Shown here: positions 1 to 5,519 of the stretch, in pieces | Layout of the letters: each line of letters begins with the position of its first letter | How positions within the stretch are numbered: position 1 is the first letter of the stretch | NCBI RefSeq assembly: GCF_000717185.1 | Contig: NZ_JNYE01000170.1 | Span: forward strand, 1 to 6,808 | Direction: 5' to 3' | Length of the DNA stretch: 6,808 bases | From: Kitasatospora phosalacinea | Lineage (GTDB): Bacteria > Actinomycetota > Actinomycetes > Streptomycetales > Streptomycetaceae | Made by a program: the position numbers and the translations under genes | The notes under the pieces: generated by a model | Databases searched by the model: none | What the model was told of the DNA's origin: nothing | What the model saw: the letters and a program-made list of their open reading frames with translations, nothing else

Positions 1-72
1 CTCAGCCATCTCCCCAGGTGTCACACGTCCTCAACGACACACCACCGCCAACAGACACGCCCAATCAAAATC

Positions 73-93
73 AACCTGACCAAGCCCTACTAG
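73..93. repeat. Left copy of 21-bp inverted repeat shared with the right end of the window
   Basis: The 21 bases here, beginning aacctgacc and ending ctactag, are an exact reverse complement of 6710-6730. The match resumes for three bases after one mismatch (24 of 25 identical). On the right, the same sequence covers the stop codon and 3' flank of a probable transposase gene, so it is most likely the conserved 3' end of an insertion sequence. Upstream of this copy, the equivalent frame (codons ending in TGA at 77-79) is open back to base 2, as is the frame ending in TAG at 91-93. A truncated transposase C-terminus could therefore lie at 1-79, but I cannot recognise it. The last three bases overlap the MITE end at 91. 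Confidence 0.75.
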
Positions 94-290
94 TGCCGCG
101 TCAGGCAGCCTTCGCCCGTCGCGACGCCCCCAGCCCCAAGGGGGGGGCTGGGGGGTGCCCCCTTGGCACGCCCTCTCGCCGCACCGGCCGAAAACCCGAG
201 TACACCCAGTACGAGGGCTTCCGGCCGGCACGCCGAGAGCACGCACCGGACGCCGCTCCTTGACGGCAAAGGTTGCCCGACGCGGCACTA
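91..290. mobile_element. MITE-like non-autonomous element, about 200 bp
   Basis: The two ends are imperfect inverted repeats. The left end (91-116) starts TAGTGCCGCGTCAGGCAGCC. The right end (290 back to 265) reads TAGTGCCGCGTCGGGCAACC. About 23 of the outer 26 positions match, including the first 12. There is no convincing ORF inside. The interior is built of hairpins: an 11-bp GC stem at 127-154, then a long imperfect hairpin with arms near 165-203 and 207-247. The outermost 11 bp (TAGTGCCGCGT) recur at 2777-2787 as the end of an IS5-type remnant, which suggests mobilisation in trans by that family. The flanks are compatible with a TA or TNA target. The element ends two bases before the dehydratase stop codon and may act as its transcription terminator. 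It is a prediction from structure only. Confidence 0.75.
127..154. terminator. Strong GC hairpin inside the MITE, possible terminator
   Basis: CCCCCAGCCCC (127-137) pairs perfectly with GGGGCTGGGGG (144-154) around a six-base loop, giving an 11-bp stem. There is no U tract. It lies about 140 bases downstream of the minus-strand dehydratase stop and could halt transcription in either direction, as many actinobacterial terminators lack U tracts. It may equally be only a structural part of the MITE. Confidence 0.5.
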
Positions 291-292
291 AC

Positions 293-1234
293 TCACGCGT
301 CCGGCCCGGCCAGGGTGCTGGGGTCGGTGTTGGCGCCGCACAGCACGACGCACACCCGCTCGTCCGGGGCCGGGCGGTAGGCGCCGGTGCCGAGGGCGGC
401 CAGGGCGGTGGACGCGGCGTGCTCGACGGCGATCCGGTGCTCCTCCCACAGGAGGCGGCGGGCCCGGACGATCTCCGCGTCCGGGACCAGGACGCTGACC
501 ACGCCCTCGGCGCGGGCCGCGGCCAGGGCGGTCGCGGAGGCGCGGCGGGCGCCCAGCGAGTCCGCGGCGACCGACTCGACGGGGACGTCCACCGGCTCCC
601 CCGCCGCCAGCGCGGCGTGCAGCGCCCGGCAGTTCTCCGGCTCCACCGCGACGGTGCGCACCCCGTGCGCGCGGGCCGCGGCGGCCACGCCCGCGAACAG
701 GCCGCCGCCGCCGACCGCCACCACCACCGTGTCCAGGCCCGGCACCTGCTGGAGGACCTCCTCCAGCAGGGTGCCCGCCCCGGCCGCCACCAGCGGGTGG
801 TCGTACGCGTGCGAGGCCAGCGCGCCGCTCGCCGCCGCGAACTCCTCGCAGGCCGCCAGCGCCTGCGCGTACTCGCTGCCCGCCAGTCGGACGTCCGCGC
901 CGTAGCCGCGCAGCCGCTCCACCTTCACCGCGGGCGCGTTCACCGGCAGGAACACCGTCGCCCGCACGCCCTCCCGCCGCGCCGCCCACGCGCAGGCCAG
1001 CCCGGCGTTGCCGCCCGAGGCGATGGTCACGCCCGCGTCCGGCAGGGCGCCCGCCTCCCGGTGCGCGCGCAGGAAGTTGACCGCGCCGCGGGCCTTGAAC
1101 GAGCCGGTGTGCTGGAGGTGCTCCAGCGCCAGCCACGCGCCGTCCGGCCCGCCCGGGCTCACCGCGACGGGGCGGACCAGGCCGGCGATCCGTTCGGCGG
1201 CCTGCTGGACGTCGGTGTGGTCGAGCTGGTGCAC
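293..1234 (-). CDS. PLP-dependent serine/threonine dehydratase
   Basis: This 313-residue protein belongs to the fold-type II PLP enzymes (tryptophan-synthase beta family). Members dehydrate L-threonine or L-serine to 2-oxobutyrate or pyruvate with release of ammonia, in the cytoplasm. Visible motifs: the Schiff-base lysine in HTGSFKARG (K47), the substrate loop SGGNAG (73-78), the glycine loop GGGGLFAG that grips PLP phosphate (175-182), and a C-terminal VVLCGANTD strand (297-304) near the pyridine nitrogen. There is no C-terminal ACT domain, so it resembles catabolic or serine-racemase-like members rather than feedback-inhibited biosynthetic IlvA. The GTG start at 1234 is chosen because GGGAG lies seven bases upstream on the minus strand and the protein then begins at the usual family position. 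The frame stays open far upstream antisense to the photolyase, but that part is not protein-like. Substrate preference (Thr, Ser or a hydroxy-aspartate) cannot be read from sequence. Confidence 0.9.
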   Translation of the reverse strand: MHQLDHTDVQQAAERIAGLVRPVAVSPGGPDGAWLALEHLQHTGSFKARGAVNFLRAHREAGALPDAGVTIASGGNAGLACAWAARREGVRATVFLPVNAPAVKVERLRGYGADVRLAGSEYAQALAACEEFAAASGALASHAYDHPLVAAGAGTLLEEVLQQVPGLDTVVVAVGGGGLFAGVAAAARAHGVRTVAVEPENCRALHAALAAGEPVDVPVESVAADSLGARRASATALAAARAEGVVSVLVPDAEIVRARRLLWEEHRIAVEHAASTALAALGTGAYRPAPDERVCVVLCGANTDPSTLAGPDA

Positions 1235-1283
1235 GGTACGGCTCCCGCGGGTCGGCGAAAGGGGACGCGGCCGACAGTACCCC

Positions 1284-1299
1284 GCCCGGCGGGCCGGGC
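1284..1299. promoter_or_regulatory. 16-bp palindrome in the divergent intergenic region
   Basis: GCCCGGC (1284-1290) is followed by GG and its exact inverse GCCGGGC. It lies about 50 bases upstream of the dehydratase start, between the two divergent genes. It could be an operator or an RNA hairpin in the dehydratase leader. In such GC-rich DNA, chance is a real alternative. Confidence 0.3.
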
Positions 1300-1391
1300 C
1301 CATCCGTTCCGGTGACCGCTCCGAAGCAGGGGAGGGGACGCCCGTTCCCGTGGCGTCGGCCGCCCGCCCGTCGGAACATCGACAGGTCGCC

Positions 1392-1401
1392 GTGTCGACA
1401 C
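1392..1401. promoter_or_regulatory. 10-bp perfect palindrome upstream of photolyase
   Basis: GTGTCGACAC is a perfect palindrome whose right edge is 31 bases before the photolyase ATG, preceded by a related tcgacagg at 1380-1386. The position fits an operator near the promoter of the photolyase gene. No clear -10/-35 pair was found, and no regulator can be assigned. Confidence 0.3.
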
Positions 1402-1432
1402 CGCCAGGCACCCGCACGGAAAAACAGCACCC

Positions 1433-2779
1433 ATGACACTCGCCGTCGTCCTGTTCACCCAGGACCTGCGCCTGCACGACAACCCCGCCCTGCACGCCGC
1501 CCGCGCCGGGGCCGACCGGGTCGTCCCGCTGTTCGTCAGCGACCCGGCCGTCGCCGCCGCCGGGTTCGCCGCCCCCAACCGGGCCGCGTTCCTGGCCGGC
1601 TGCCTCGCCGACCTCGACGCCGGGCTGCGCCGGGCCGGCGGACGGCTGCTGGTGCGCGAGGGCGACACCGCCGAGCAGGCCGCGAAGCTCGCCGCCGAGA
1701 CCGGTGCGGCGAGCGTGCACCTCGCCGCCGGGGTCAGCGGCTACGCCCGGCGGCGCGAGCAGCGGCTGCGCCGGGCCCTGGGCGACCGGCTCCGGGTGCA
1801 CGAGGGCTCGCTGACGGCCGTCCCGCCCGGCGCGGTGCTGCCCGCCGGACGCGACCACTACGCCGTGTTCACCCCGTACCACCGGGCCTGGCAGCAGGTC
1901 GCCCGCCGCACCCCGCTGCCCCCGCCGCGGGGCCTGGACACCCCCGGGGAGCTGACCGGCGCGGTGCTGCCCACCGCGACGCCCACCGCCCGCCACCTGC
2001 CCGAACCCGGCGAGAGCGCCGCCCGCCGGGCCTGGCAGCGCTGGCGCACCGCGCACTACGCCGACCTGCACGACGACCTCGCCGCCGACGGCACCTCCCA
2101 CCTCTCCCCGTACCTGCACTTCGGCTGCCTGTCCGCCAACGAACTCGTCCACCTCGCCGAACGCCGCGGTGGTCCCGGCGCCGAGGCCTTCGTCCGGCAG
2201 CTCGCCTGGCGCGACTTCCACCACCAGGTGCTGGCCGCCCGGCCCGACGCCGCCCGCGCCGACTACCGCCCCCGGCACGACGACTGGCGCGCGGACCCGG
2301 ACGAGTTCGCGGCCTGGTGCGAGGGCCGCACCGGCTTCCCGATCGTCGACGCGGGCATGCGGCAGCTCGCCGAGACCGGCTGGATGCACAACCGGGCCCG
2401 GCTGCTGACCGCCAGCTTCCTCGCCAAGTCGCTCTACCACGACTGGCGGCCCGGCGCCGCGCACTTCCTGCACCACCTCGTCGACGGCGACCTCGCCAAC
2501 AACCAGCTCAACTGGCAGTGGGTCGCCGGGACCGGCACCGACACCCGCCCCAACCGCGTCCTCAACCCGCTCGCCCAGGCCGACCGCCACGACCCCGACG
2601 GCGCCTACGTCCGCCGCTGGGTCCCCGAACTCGCCCACCTCCCCGGCCGCGAGATCCACCGCCCCTGGCAGTCCCGCCACCGCCCCGCCGACTACCCCGC
2701 CCCGCTGATCGCCCCCGACGCCACCGGCCACCGCCTGCGCGCCGCCCGGATCGACCAGGACCCGCGCCCCGGAACCTAG
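1433..2779 (+). CDS. phr: Deoxyribodipyrimidine photo-lyase
   Basis: This 448-residue enzyme uses blue or near-UV light and reduced FAD to split pyrimidine dimers in DNA. The N-terminal antenna-binding domain starts VLFTQDLRLHDNPAL (6-20). The FAD domain shows SHLSPYLHFGCLS (222-234), QLAWRDFHH (256-264), GWMHNRARLLTASFLAKSL (316-334) and DGDLANNQLNWQWVAGTGTD (351-370). By alignment with E. coli PhrB from memory, the electron-transfer tryptophans 306/359/382 correspond to W285, W338 and W361, and the flavin-facing N378 to N357; all are present. E. coli E274, a dimer-contacting residue, corresponds to Q256. The antenna may be a deazaflavin, as in Streptomyces griseus photolyase. The ATG at 1433 gives a full-length family N-terminus, although only a weak GGAAA-like ribosome site is visible (1418-1423). 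The TAG stop coincides with the end of an IS remnant. The gene is divergent from the dehydratase, with a 198-base gap. Confidence 0.95.
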   Translation: MTLAVVLFTQDLRLHDNPALHAARAGADRVVPLFVSDPAVAAAGFAAPNRAAFLAGCLADLDAGLRRAGGRLLVREGDTAEQAAKLAAETGAASVHLAAGVSGYARRREQRLRRALGDRLRVHEGSLTAVPPGAVLPAGRDHYAVFTPYHRAWQQVARRTPLPPPRGLDTPGELTGAVLPTATPTARHLPEPGESAARRAWQRWRTAHYADLHDDLAADGTSHLSPYLHFGCLSANELVHLAERRGGPGAEAFVRQLAWRDFHHQVLAARPDAARADYRPRHDDWRADPDEFAAWCEGRTGFPIVDAGMRQLAETGWMHNRARLLTASFLAKSLYHDWRPGAAHFLHHLVDGDLANNQLNWQWVAGTGTDTRPNRVLNPLAQADRHDPDGAYVRRWVPELAHLPGREIHRPWQSRHRPADYPAPLIAPDATGHRLRAARIDQDPRPGT

Positions 2780-3081
2780 TGCCGCGTACTTGGTCGCGAT
2801 CAAGGAGTGTTCCCGGCGAGGTCCCTGATCCACGTCATCGCGCCGCGAAGGTGAGCCCGGCGTCGTGGCCGACGGGCCCGCGGACCCGGACCTTGTCCGG
2901 CAGGGCAATGAACTGCGGGCTGTCGGCGGCCCGGCCCCCGGTCGGGACGAGCACCAGCGGGCGGCCGGACCACGCCCCCGAACTGCCTGCGCAGACGCTC
3001 CGGGCACGGGCCGTACTCGCCGACCGGCAGCTACGGCCCGATGAACTCCCGCTCGCTGTCATTCAGTTGCACCCGCGTCAC
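2777..3081 (-). mobile_element. Remnant of an IS5-type insertion sequence
   Basis: The left boundary is the terminal sequence TAGTGCCGCGT (2777-2787), identical to the outer 11 bp of the 91-290 MITE, followed by an imperfect palindrome centred on TCGCGA (2789-2804). The minus strand holds broken pieces of an IS5-type transposase. No matching inverted end was found on the right, so that border is lost and the right coordinate given is only the transposase start. The first three bases serve as the photolyase stop codon. Confidence 0.7.
2835..3081 (-). pseudogene. IS5-family transposase, multiply deleted
   Basis: Reading the minus strand from a GTG at 3081 gives VTRVQLNDSEREFIGP, an in-frame TAG (3031-3033), then LPVGEYGPCPERLRRQFGGVV to about 2968. 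This is the N-terminus of a DDE transposase of the LTDAEWEFVEPYLP type. At about 2965-2968 the sequence jumps, in another frame, to GRPLVLVPTGGRAADSPQF followed by IALPDKVRVRGPVG, which comes from the middle of the same family. It then ends at a TGA (2835-2837). About 100 residues between the two pieces and the C-terminal part, including the last catalytic residues, are missing. The stop, the frame change and the two deletions make it non-functional. Family comparison is from memory. Confidence 0.75.
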
Positions 3082-3156
3082 ACAACACGGCCTGCCGGAC
3101 CAGGGCCCACGGCGAGGCCGCAACCCTCGAATCGACCACAACCCGATGCGGGCCCC

Positions 3157-3170
3157 AGAGCCTGTCTGAC
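3157..3170. repeat. IS-end-like sequence, inverted relative to 6697-6710
   Basis: AGAGCCTGTCTGAC here matches, in inverted orientation, AGAGCCCGTCTGAC at the transposase-start end of the IS5 remnant (6710 back to 6697) at 13 of 14 positions. It points toward the haem operon and lies 59 bases before the first operator. The roughly 145 bases between the older IS remnant and the operator contain nothing else I can support. The match could be the left end of an element carrying the operon, or chance. Confidence 0.4.
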
Positions 3171-3229
3171 ACATGCTTTCCGCAGGTCACATCGGGTGCG
3201 GACTCGGCTTCGGCCGGCATGGGCAGATC

Positions 3230-3251
3230 TTGCCGACAGGGGCGTCGGCAA
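3230..3251. promoter_or_regulatory. Operator O1, perfect inverted repeat, 8-6-8
   Basis: TTGCCGAC (3230-3237) and GTCGGCAA (3244-3251) form a perfect 8-bp inverted repeat with a six-base spacer. Its centre is 33 bp, about three helical turns, upstream of the centre of O2, which has the same architecture. It covers the expected -35 region of the operon promoter. The likely ligand is the TetR protein encoded at the end of the operon; this is inference. Confidence 0.7.
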
Positions 3252-3258
3252 CCTGGGC

Positions 3259-3264
3259 TAGGAT
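3259..3264 (+). promoter_or_regulatory. Probable -10 element of the haem operon promoter
   Basis: TAGGAT fits the actinobacterial -10 pattern TAnnnT and lies between the two operators, overlapping O2 by two bases. This would place transcription start near 3271 and give a leader of about 58 bases before the ATG. No good -35 hexamer lies at 17-18 bases; TTGCCG (3230-3235) is 23 bases away. Activity may therefore depend mainly on the -10. Confidence 0.5.
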
Positions 3265-3284
3265 GCTGACACTGGTGTCGGCAA
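3263..3284. promoter_or_regulatory. Operator O2, second copy of the 8-6-8 inverted repeat
   Basis: ATGCTGAC, a six-base spacer, then GTCGGCAA (3277-3284). The right half-site is identical to that of O1; the left differs at two of eight bases. Its core TGACACTGGTGTC includes a 5-2-5 perfect palindrome, GACAC-TG-GTGTC. From memory, the Lactococcus lactis HrtR operator has a similar TGACAC/GTGTCA core, which fits the HrtRBA-like content of the operon. O2 overlaps the -10 and predicted start site, so binding would block initiation. Confidence 0.65.
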
Positions 3285-3328
3285 ACCATGTCGGTGCCCT
3301 GTCCTGCCCTGGAACAGGTGGTTTTCGG

Positions 3329-3640
3329 ATGTACACGGTGATGAACCGGATAGCGGTCCCCGCGGTCGATGCGGAGGCGTTCGAGGAGCGGTTCGCCGCG
3401 AGCATGCGTGCGGCGCTGACCGGTGTGGACGGGCTGCTGGGGTCGCGGTTGCTGCGTCCCCGGCAGGAGGGCGGGGTGTACGTGGCGGTGACGGACTTCA
3501 CCGGCAGGGAGGCGTTCGCTGCCTGGATGCGTTCGGAGTCGTTCCGGGCCGCGCACGGGCCGTCCGGGGGCGGCGGGTCGGCCGACGGGGCGGGCGGCGG
3601 CGTGGAGATGTTCGAGACCGTCGTCTCCGTCGGCGCCTGA
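3329..3640 (+). CDS. IsdG/MhuD-type haem-degrading monooxygenase (ABM superfamily)
   Basis: This 103-residue protein has a ferredoxin-like ABM fold. The closest pattern I can recall is Staphylococcus IsdG: MNRIAV matches ENRLTL, and AFAAWMRSESFRAAH matches AFTDWLKSDVFKAAH. The catalytic Asn-Trp-His triad of IsdG (N7, W67, H77) falls at N6, W66 and H76 here, offset by exactly one residue. Enzymes of this type open the haem ring to release iron in the cytoplasm, using an external electron donor that is not encoded here. The segment after H76 is a glycine-rich loop (79-91) in place of the usual polar loop. The ATG at 3329 is preferred because AGGTGG (3316-3321) sits seven bases upstream and the triad then aligns. 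The in-frame ATG at 3263 lies inside O2 and would add 22 non-conserved residues. It is first in an operon with the transporter and regulator; the next gene starts 16 bases after the stop. An antibiotic-tailoring or quinol monooxygenase is the alternative. Confidence 0.8.
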   Translation: MYTVMNRIAVPAVDAEAFEERFAASMRAALTGVDGLLGSRLLRPRQEGGVYVAVTDFTGREAFAAWMRSESFRAAHGPSGGGGSADGAGGGVEMFETVVSVGA

Positions 3641-3656
3641 AGCGAAGGGTCCTGTC

Positions 3657-4778
3657 GTGTTCCTCGCTCTTCGTGACCTGCGTTTCGCCCGCGGGCGGTT
3701 CGCCCTGATCGGTGCCGTGGTCGGGATGATCGCCGTCCTCGGGGTGATCCTGTCCGGGCTGGCCAGCGGTCTGGCCGACTCCGGCATCTCCGGCCTGCGC
3801 GCCCTGCCCGTCACCCACCTCGCCTTCGACCGCTCGGCCACCGGTGAGCTGTTCTCGCGTTCCACCGTCACCACCGACACCGCCGCCCGGTGGGCCGAGC
3901 AGCCCGGTGTCCGCAAGGCCGAGCCGCTGGGCCAGCAGCTGGTGCACGCCCAGCTCGGCGTCCCCGGCGGCAAGCAGCTCGACCTCGCCGTCCTGGGCGT
4001 GCGGCCCGGCGGCTTCCTCGCCCCCGCACCGCTGTCCGGCGCCCCGCTGGCCGGCTCCACGCCGAACGGCGTCCTGGTCAGCGAGGACATCCTCAAGGAG
4101 GGTGTCAAGGTCGGCGACCGCCTCATCGCCGGACAGGCCGGAACCGAACTGACCGTGACCGGCACGATCGGCCACGCCTCCTTCGGGCACGTCGGCATCG
4201 TCTACGCGCCGCTGCCGCTGTGGCAGCAGCTCCACTACGGCCTGCCCGGCCCGCTGCCCGACGCCGCCGCCCACCAGGCCACCGCCGTCGCCCTCCAGCT
4301 CGCCCCCGGCACCGCAATCGCCGCCGCCGACCGGGACCTGGGCACCCAGACCGTCGACAAGGCCGGCACCTACGGCGCCTCGCCCGGCTACACCGCCGAA
4401 TCCAGCACCATGACCCTCATCCGCGGCTTCCTCTACGCCATCTCCGCCCTGGTCGTCGGCTCCTTCTTCACCGTCTGGACCATCCAGCGCCGCCAGGAGA
4501 TCGCCCTGCTCAAGGCCATCGGCGCCTCCACCCGCTACATCCTGCGCGACGCCCTCACCCAGGCCGCCGCCGTCCTGCTCGCCGCCACCGCAGCCGGAAC
4601 CGCCGTCGGCCTGGCCCTGGGCGGGGCGATGAACGGATCCGCCCCCTTCTCCCTCCAGGCCGACCAGGTCACCCTCGCCGCCCTCCTGCTGATCGTGCTG
4701 GGACTCGCGGGCGCCGCGGTGGCCGTCCGCCGCATCACCAAGGTCCAGGCCCTCAGCGCACTCGGAGCCAACCGATGA
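3657..4778 (+). CDS. HrtB-like FtsX/MacB-family ABC transporter permease
   Basis: This 373-residue inner-membrane permease has one N-terminal helix (about 15-38), a large extracellular domain (about 40-250), then three helices (about 254-276, 299-322 and 338-358), the four-helix plan of the FtsX/MacB class. The cytoplasmic coupling motif EIALLKAIGASTRYI (281-295) is clear. Similarity to Staphylococcus HrtB, recalled from memory, runs end to end: ISGLAQGL/LSGLASGL, SYQAEQ/GYTAES before the second helix, FYVMTIQ/FTVWTIQ, GILKAIGIKTRHLL/ALLKAIGASTRYIL, and DPIEAIGG/QALSALGA at the end. HrtBA expels haem that has entered the membrane. Y245 occupies the place of an extracellular tyrosine reported to matter for haem in lactococcal HrtB. 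The GTG start has GAAGGG (3644-3649) seven bases upstream. The stop overlaps the next start as ATGA, indicating translational coupling. Export of another hydrophobic substrate is the alternative. Confidence 0.88.
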   Translation: MFLALRDLRFARGRFALIGAVVGMIAVLGVILSGLASGLADSGISGLRALPVTHLAFDRSATGELFSRSTVTTDTAARWAEQPGVRKAEPLGQQLVHAQLGVPGGKQLDLAVLGVRPGGFLAPAPLSGAPLAGSTPNGVLVSEDILKEGVKVGDRLIAGQAGTELTVTGTIGHASFGHVGIVYAPLPLWQQLHYGLPGPLPDAAAHQATAVALQLAPGTAIAAADRDLGTQTVDKAGTYGASPGYTAESSTMTLIRGFLYAISALVVGSFFTVWTIQRRQEIALLKAIGASTRYILRDALTQAAAVLLAATAAGTAVGLALGGAMNGSAPFSLQADQVTLAALLLIVLGLAGAAVAVRRITKVQALSALGANR

Positions 4779-5491
4779 CCCACCCCGCCTCCGCCCACAG
4801 CGCCGCCGGCACCGCCGCCGAGGCCGCCGTCCTGCGCCTGACCGGCGTCACCCTGCACCTGGGCCGCGACCCGCAGCAGGTCATCGCCTTGGACGCCGTC
4901 GACCTGGCGGTCGCACCCGGGGAGTTGGTCGCCGTCACCGGGCCCTCCGGCTCGGGCAAGTCCAGCCTGCTCGCCGTGGCCGGCGGCCTGCAGCACCCCA
5001 CCGCCGGCACCGTCCACGTCGCCGGAACCGACCTGACCACCCTCAGGGAACACCAGCGCACCGCCCACCGCCGCCGCCACATCGGCTACGTCTTCCAGCA
5101 CGCCAACCTCTTCGCCTCCCTCACCGCCCGCGAACAGCTCCTCCTCACGGCGCACACCGCCGGACGCCTCGACGCCGCCACCCGCCGCCGCGCGGACGAA
5201 CTCCTCGAGGCCGTCGGCATGAGCGCTCGCGCCCACCACCGCCCCGACCGCCTCTCCGGCGGTGAGCGCCAGCGCGTCGGCATCGCCCGCGCCCTGGTGC
5301 TGGCCCCCGAGGTTCTGCTCGTCGACGAGCCGACCTCCGCCCTGGACCGCGCCCGCGCCCGCGAGGTCGTCGACCTGCTCGCCGAACAGACCCGTGCCCA
5401 CCGCACCGCGACCGTCATGGTCACCCACGACCACGAGATACTGGACGCGGCCGACCGCGTCCTGACCCTGCGGGACGGCCGCCTGAGCTGA
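4775..5491 (+). CDS. HrtA/LolD-like ABC transporter ATP-binding protein
   Basis: This 238-residue ATPase powers the preceding permease, with which it overlaps by four bases (ATGA). Motifs in order: Walker A GPSGSGKSS (56-64), Q-loop FQ (Q108), signature LSGGERQR (160-167), Walker B VLLVDEP (180-186, with D184 and catalytic E185), D-loop SALD (188-191) and switch histidine H218 in THDH. All are intact. The length and the region from TSALD to the end resemble HrtA of firmicutes and the wider MacB/LolD/FtsE class. A 19-residue Ala-rich N-terminal extension precedes the usual family start (near LRLTGVTL); a later start is possible, but the ATGA overlap supports the first ATG. A regulator gene follows after 28 bases. 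Confidence 0.93.
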   Translation: MTHPASAHSAAGTAAEAAVLRLTGVTLHLGRDPQQVIALDAVDLAVAPGELVAVTGPSGSGKSSLLAVAGGLQHPTAGTVHVAGTDLTTLREHQRTAHRRRHIGYVFQHANLFASLTAREQLLLTAHTAGRLDAATRRRADELLEAVGMSARAHHRPDRLSGGERQRVGIARALVLAPEVLLVDEPTSALDRARAREVVDLLAEQTRAHRTATVMVTHDHEILDAADRVLTLRDGRLS

Positions 5492-5519
5492 CCGAACCCC
5501 CGAAAGGCGTCCCCGCCCC

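Noticed and set aside
18..263. Small open frames across the first 290 bases as genes
   Set aside because: They run through the MITE hairpins and terminal repeats, have low-complexity translations and no credible ribosome sites.
293..3007. A 904-codon minus-strand open frame covering the dehydratase and antisense to the photolyase
   Set aside because: Only the last 313 codons are protein-like. The rest is a GC-bias shadow of the photolyase rich in G, A, V and R, with no family motifs, and the GTG at 1234 has a proper ribosome site.
1312..3261. A 649-codon plus-strand open frame overlapping the photolyase
   Set aside because: It is Arg/Pro-rich low-complexity translation in the wrong frame across phr and the IS remnant. 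The photolyase frame is unmistakable.
3263..3328. Alternative ATG start at 3263 for the haem-degrading enzyme
   Set aside because: It lies inside operator O2, overlaps the predicted transcription start, has no good ribosome site and adds residues absent from the family.
3329..3640. Reading the small monooxygenase as an antibiotic-tailoring enzyme and the locus as a biosynthetic cluster
   Set aside because: No biosynthetic genes are nearby, and the Asn/Trp/His triad with an HrtBA-like pump fits haem degradation better.
3890..5491. A 533-codon open frame suggesting a long N-terminal extension of the ATPase
   Set aside because: The first ~295 codons are an Arg/Pro-rich shadow of the permease gene. 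The ATPase begins at the ATGA overlap at 4775.
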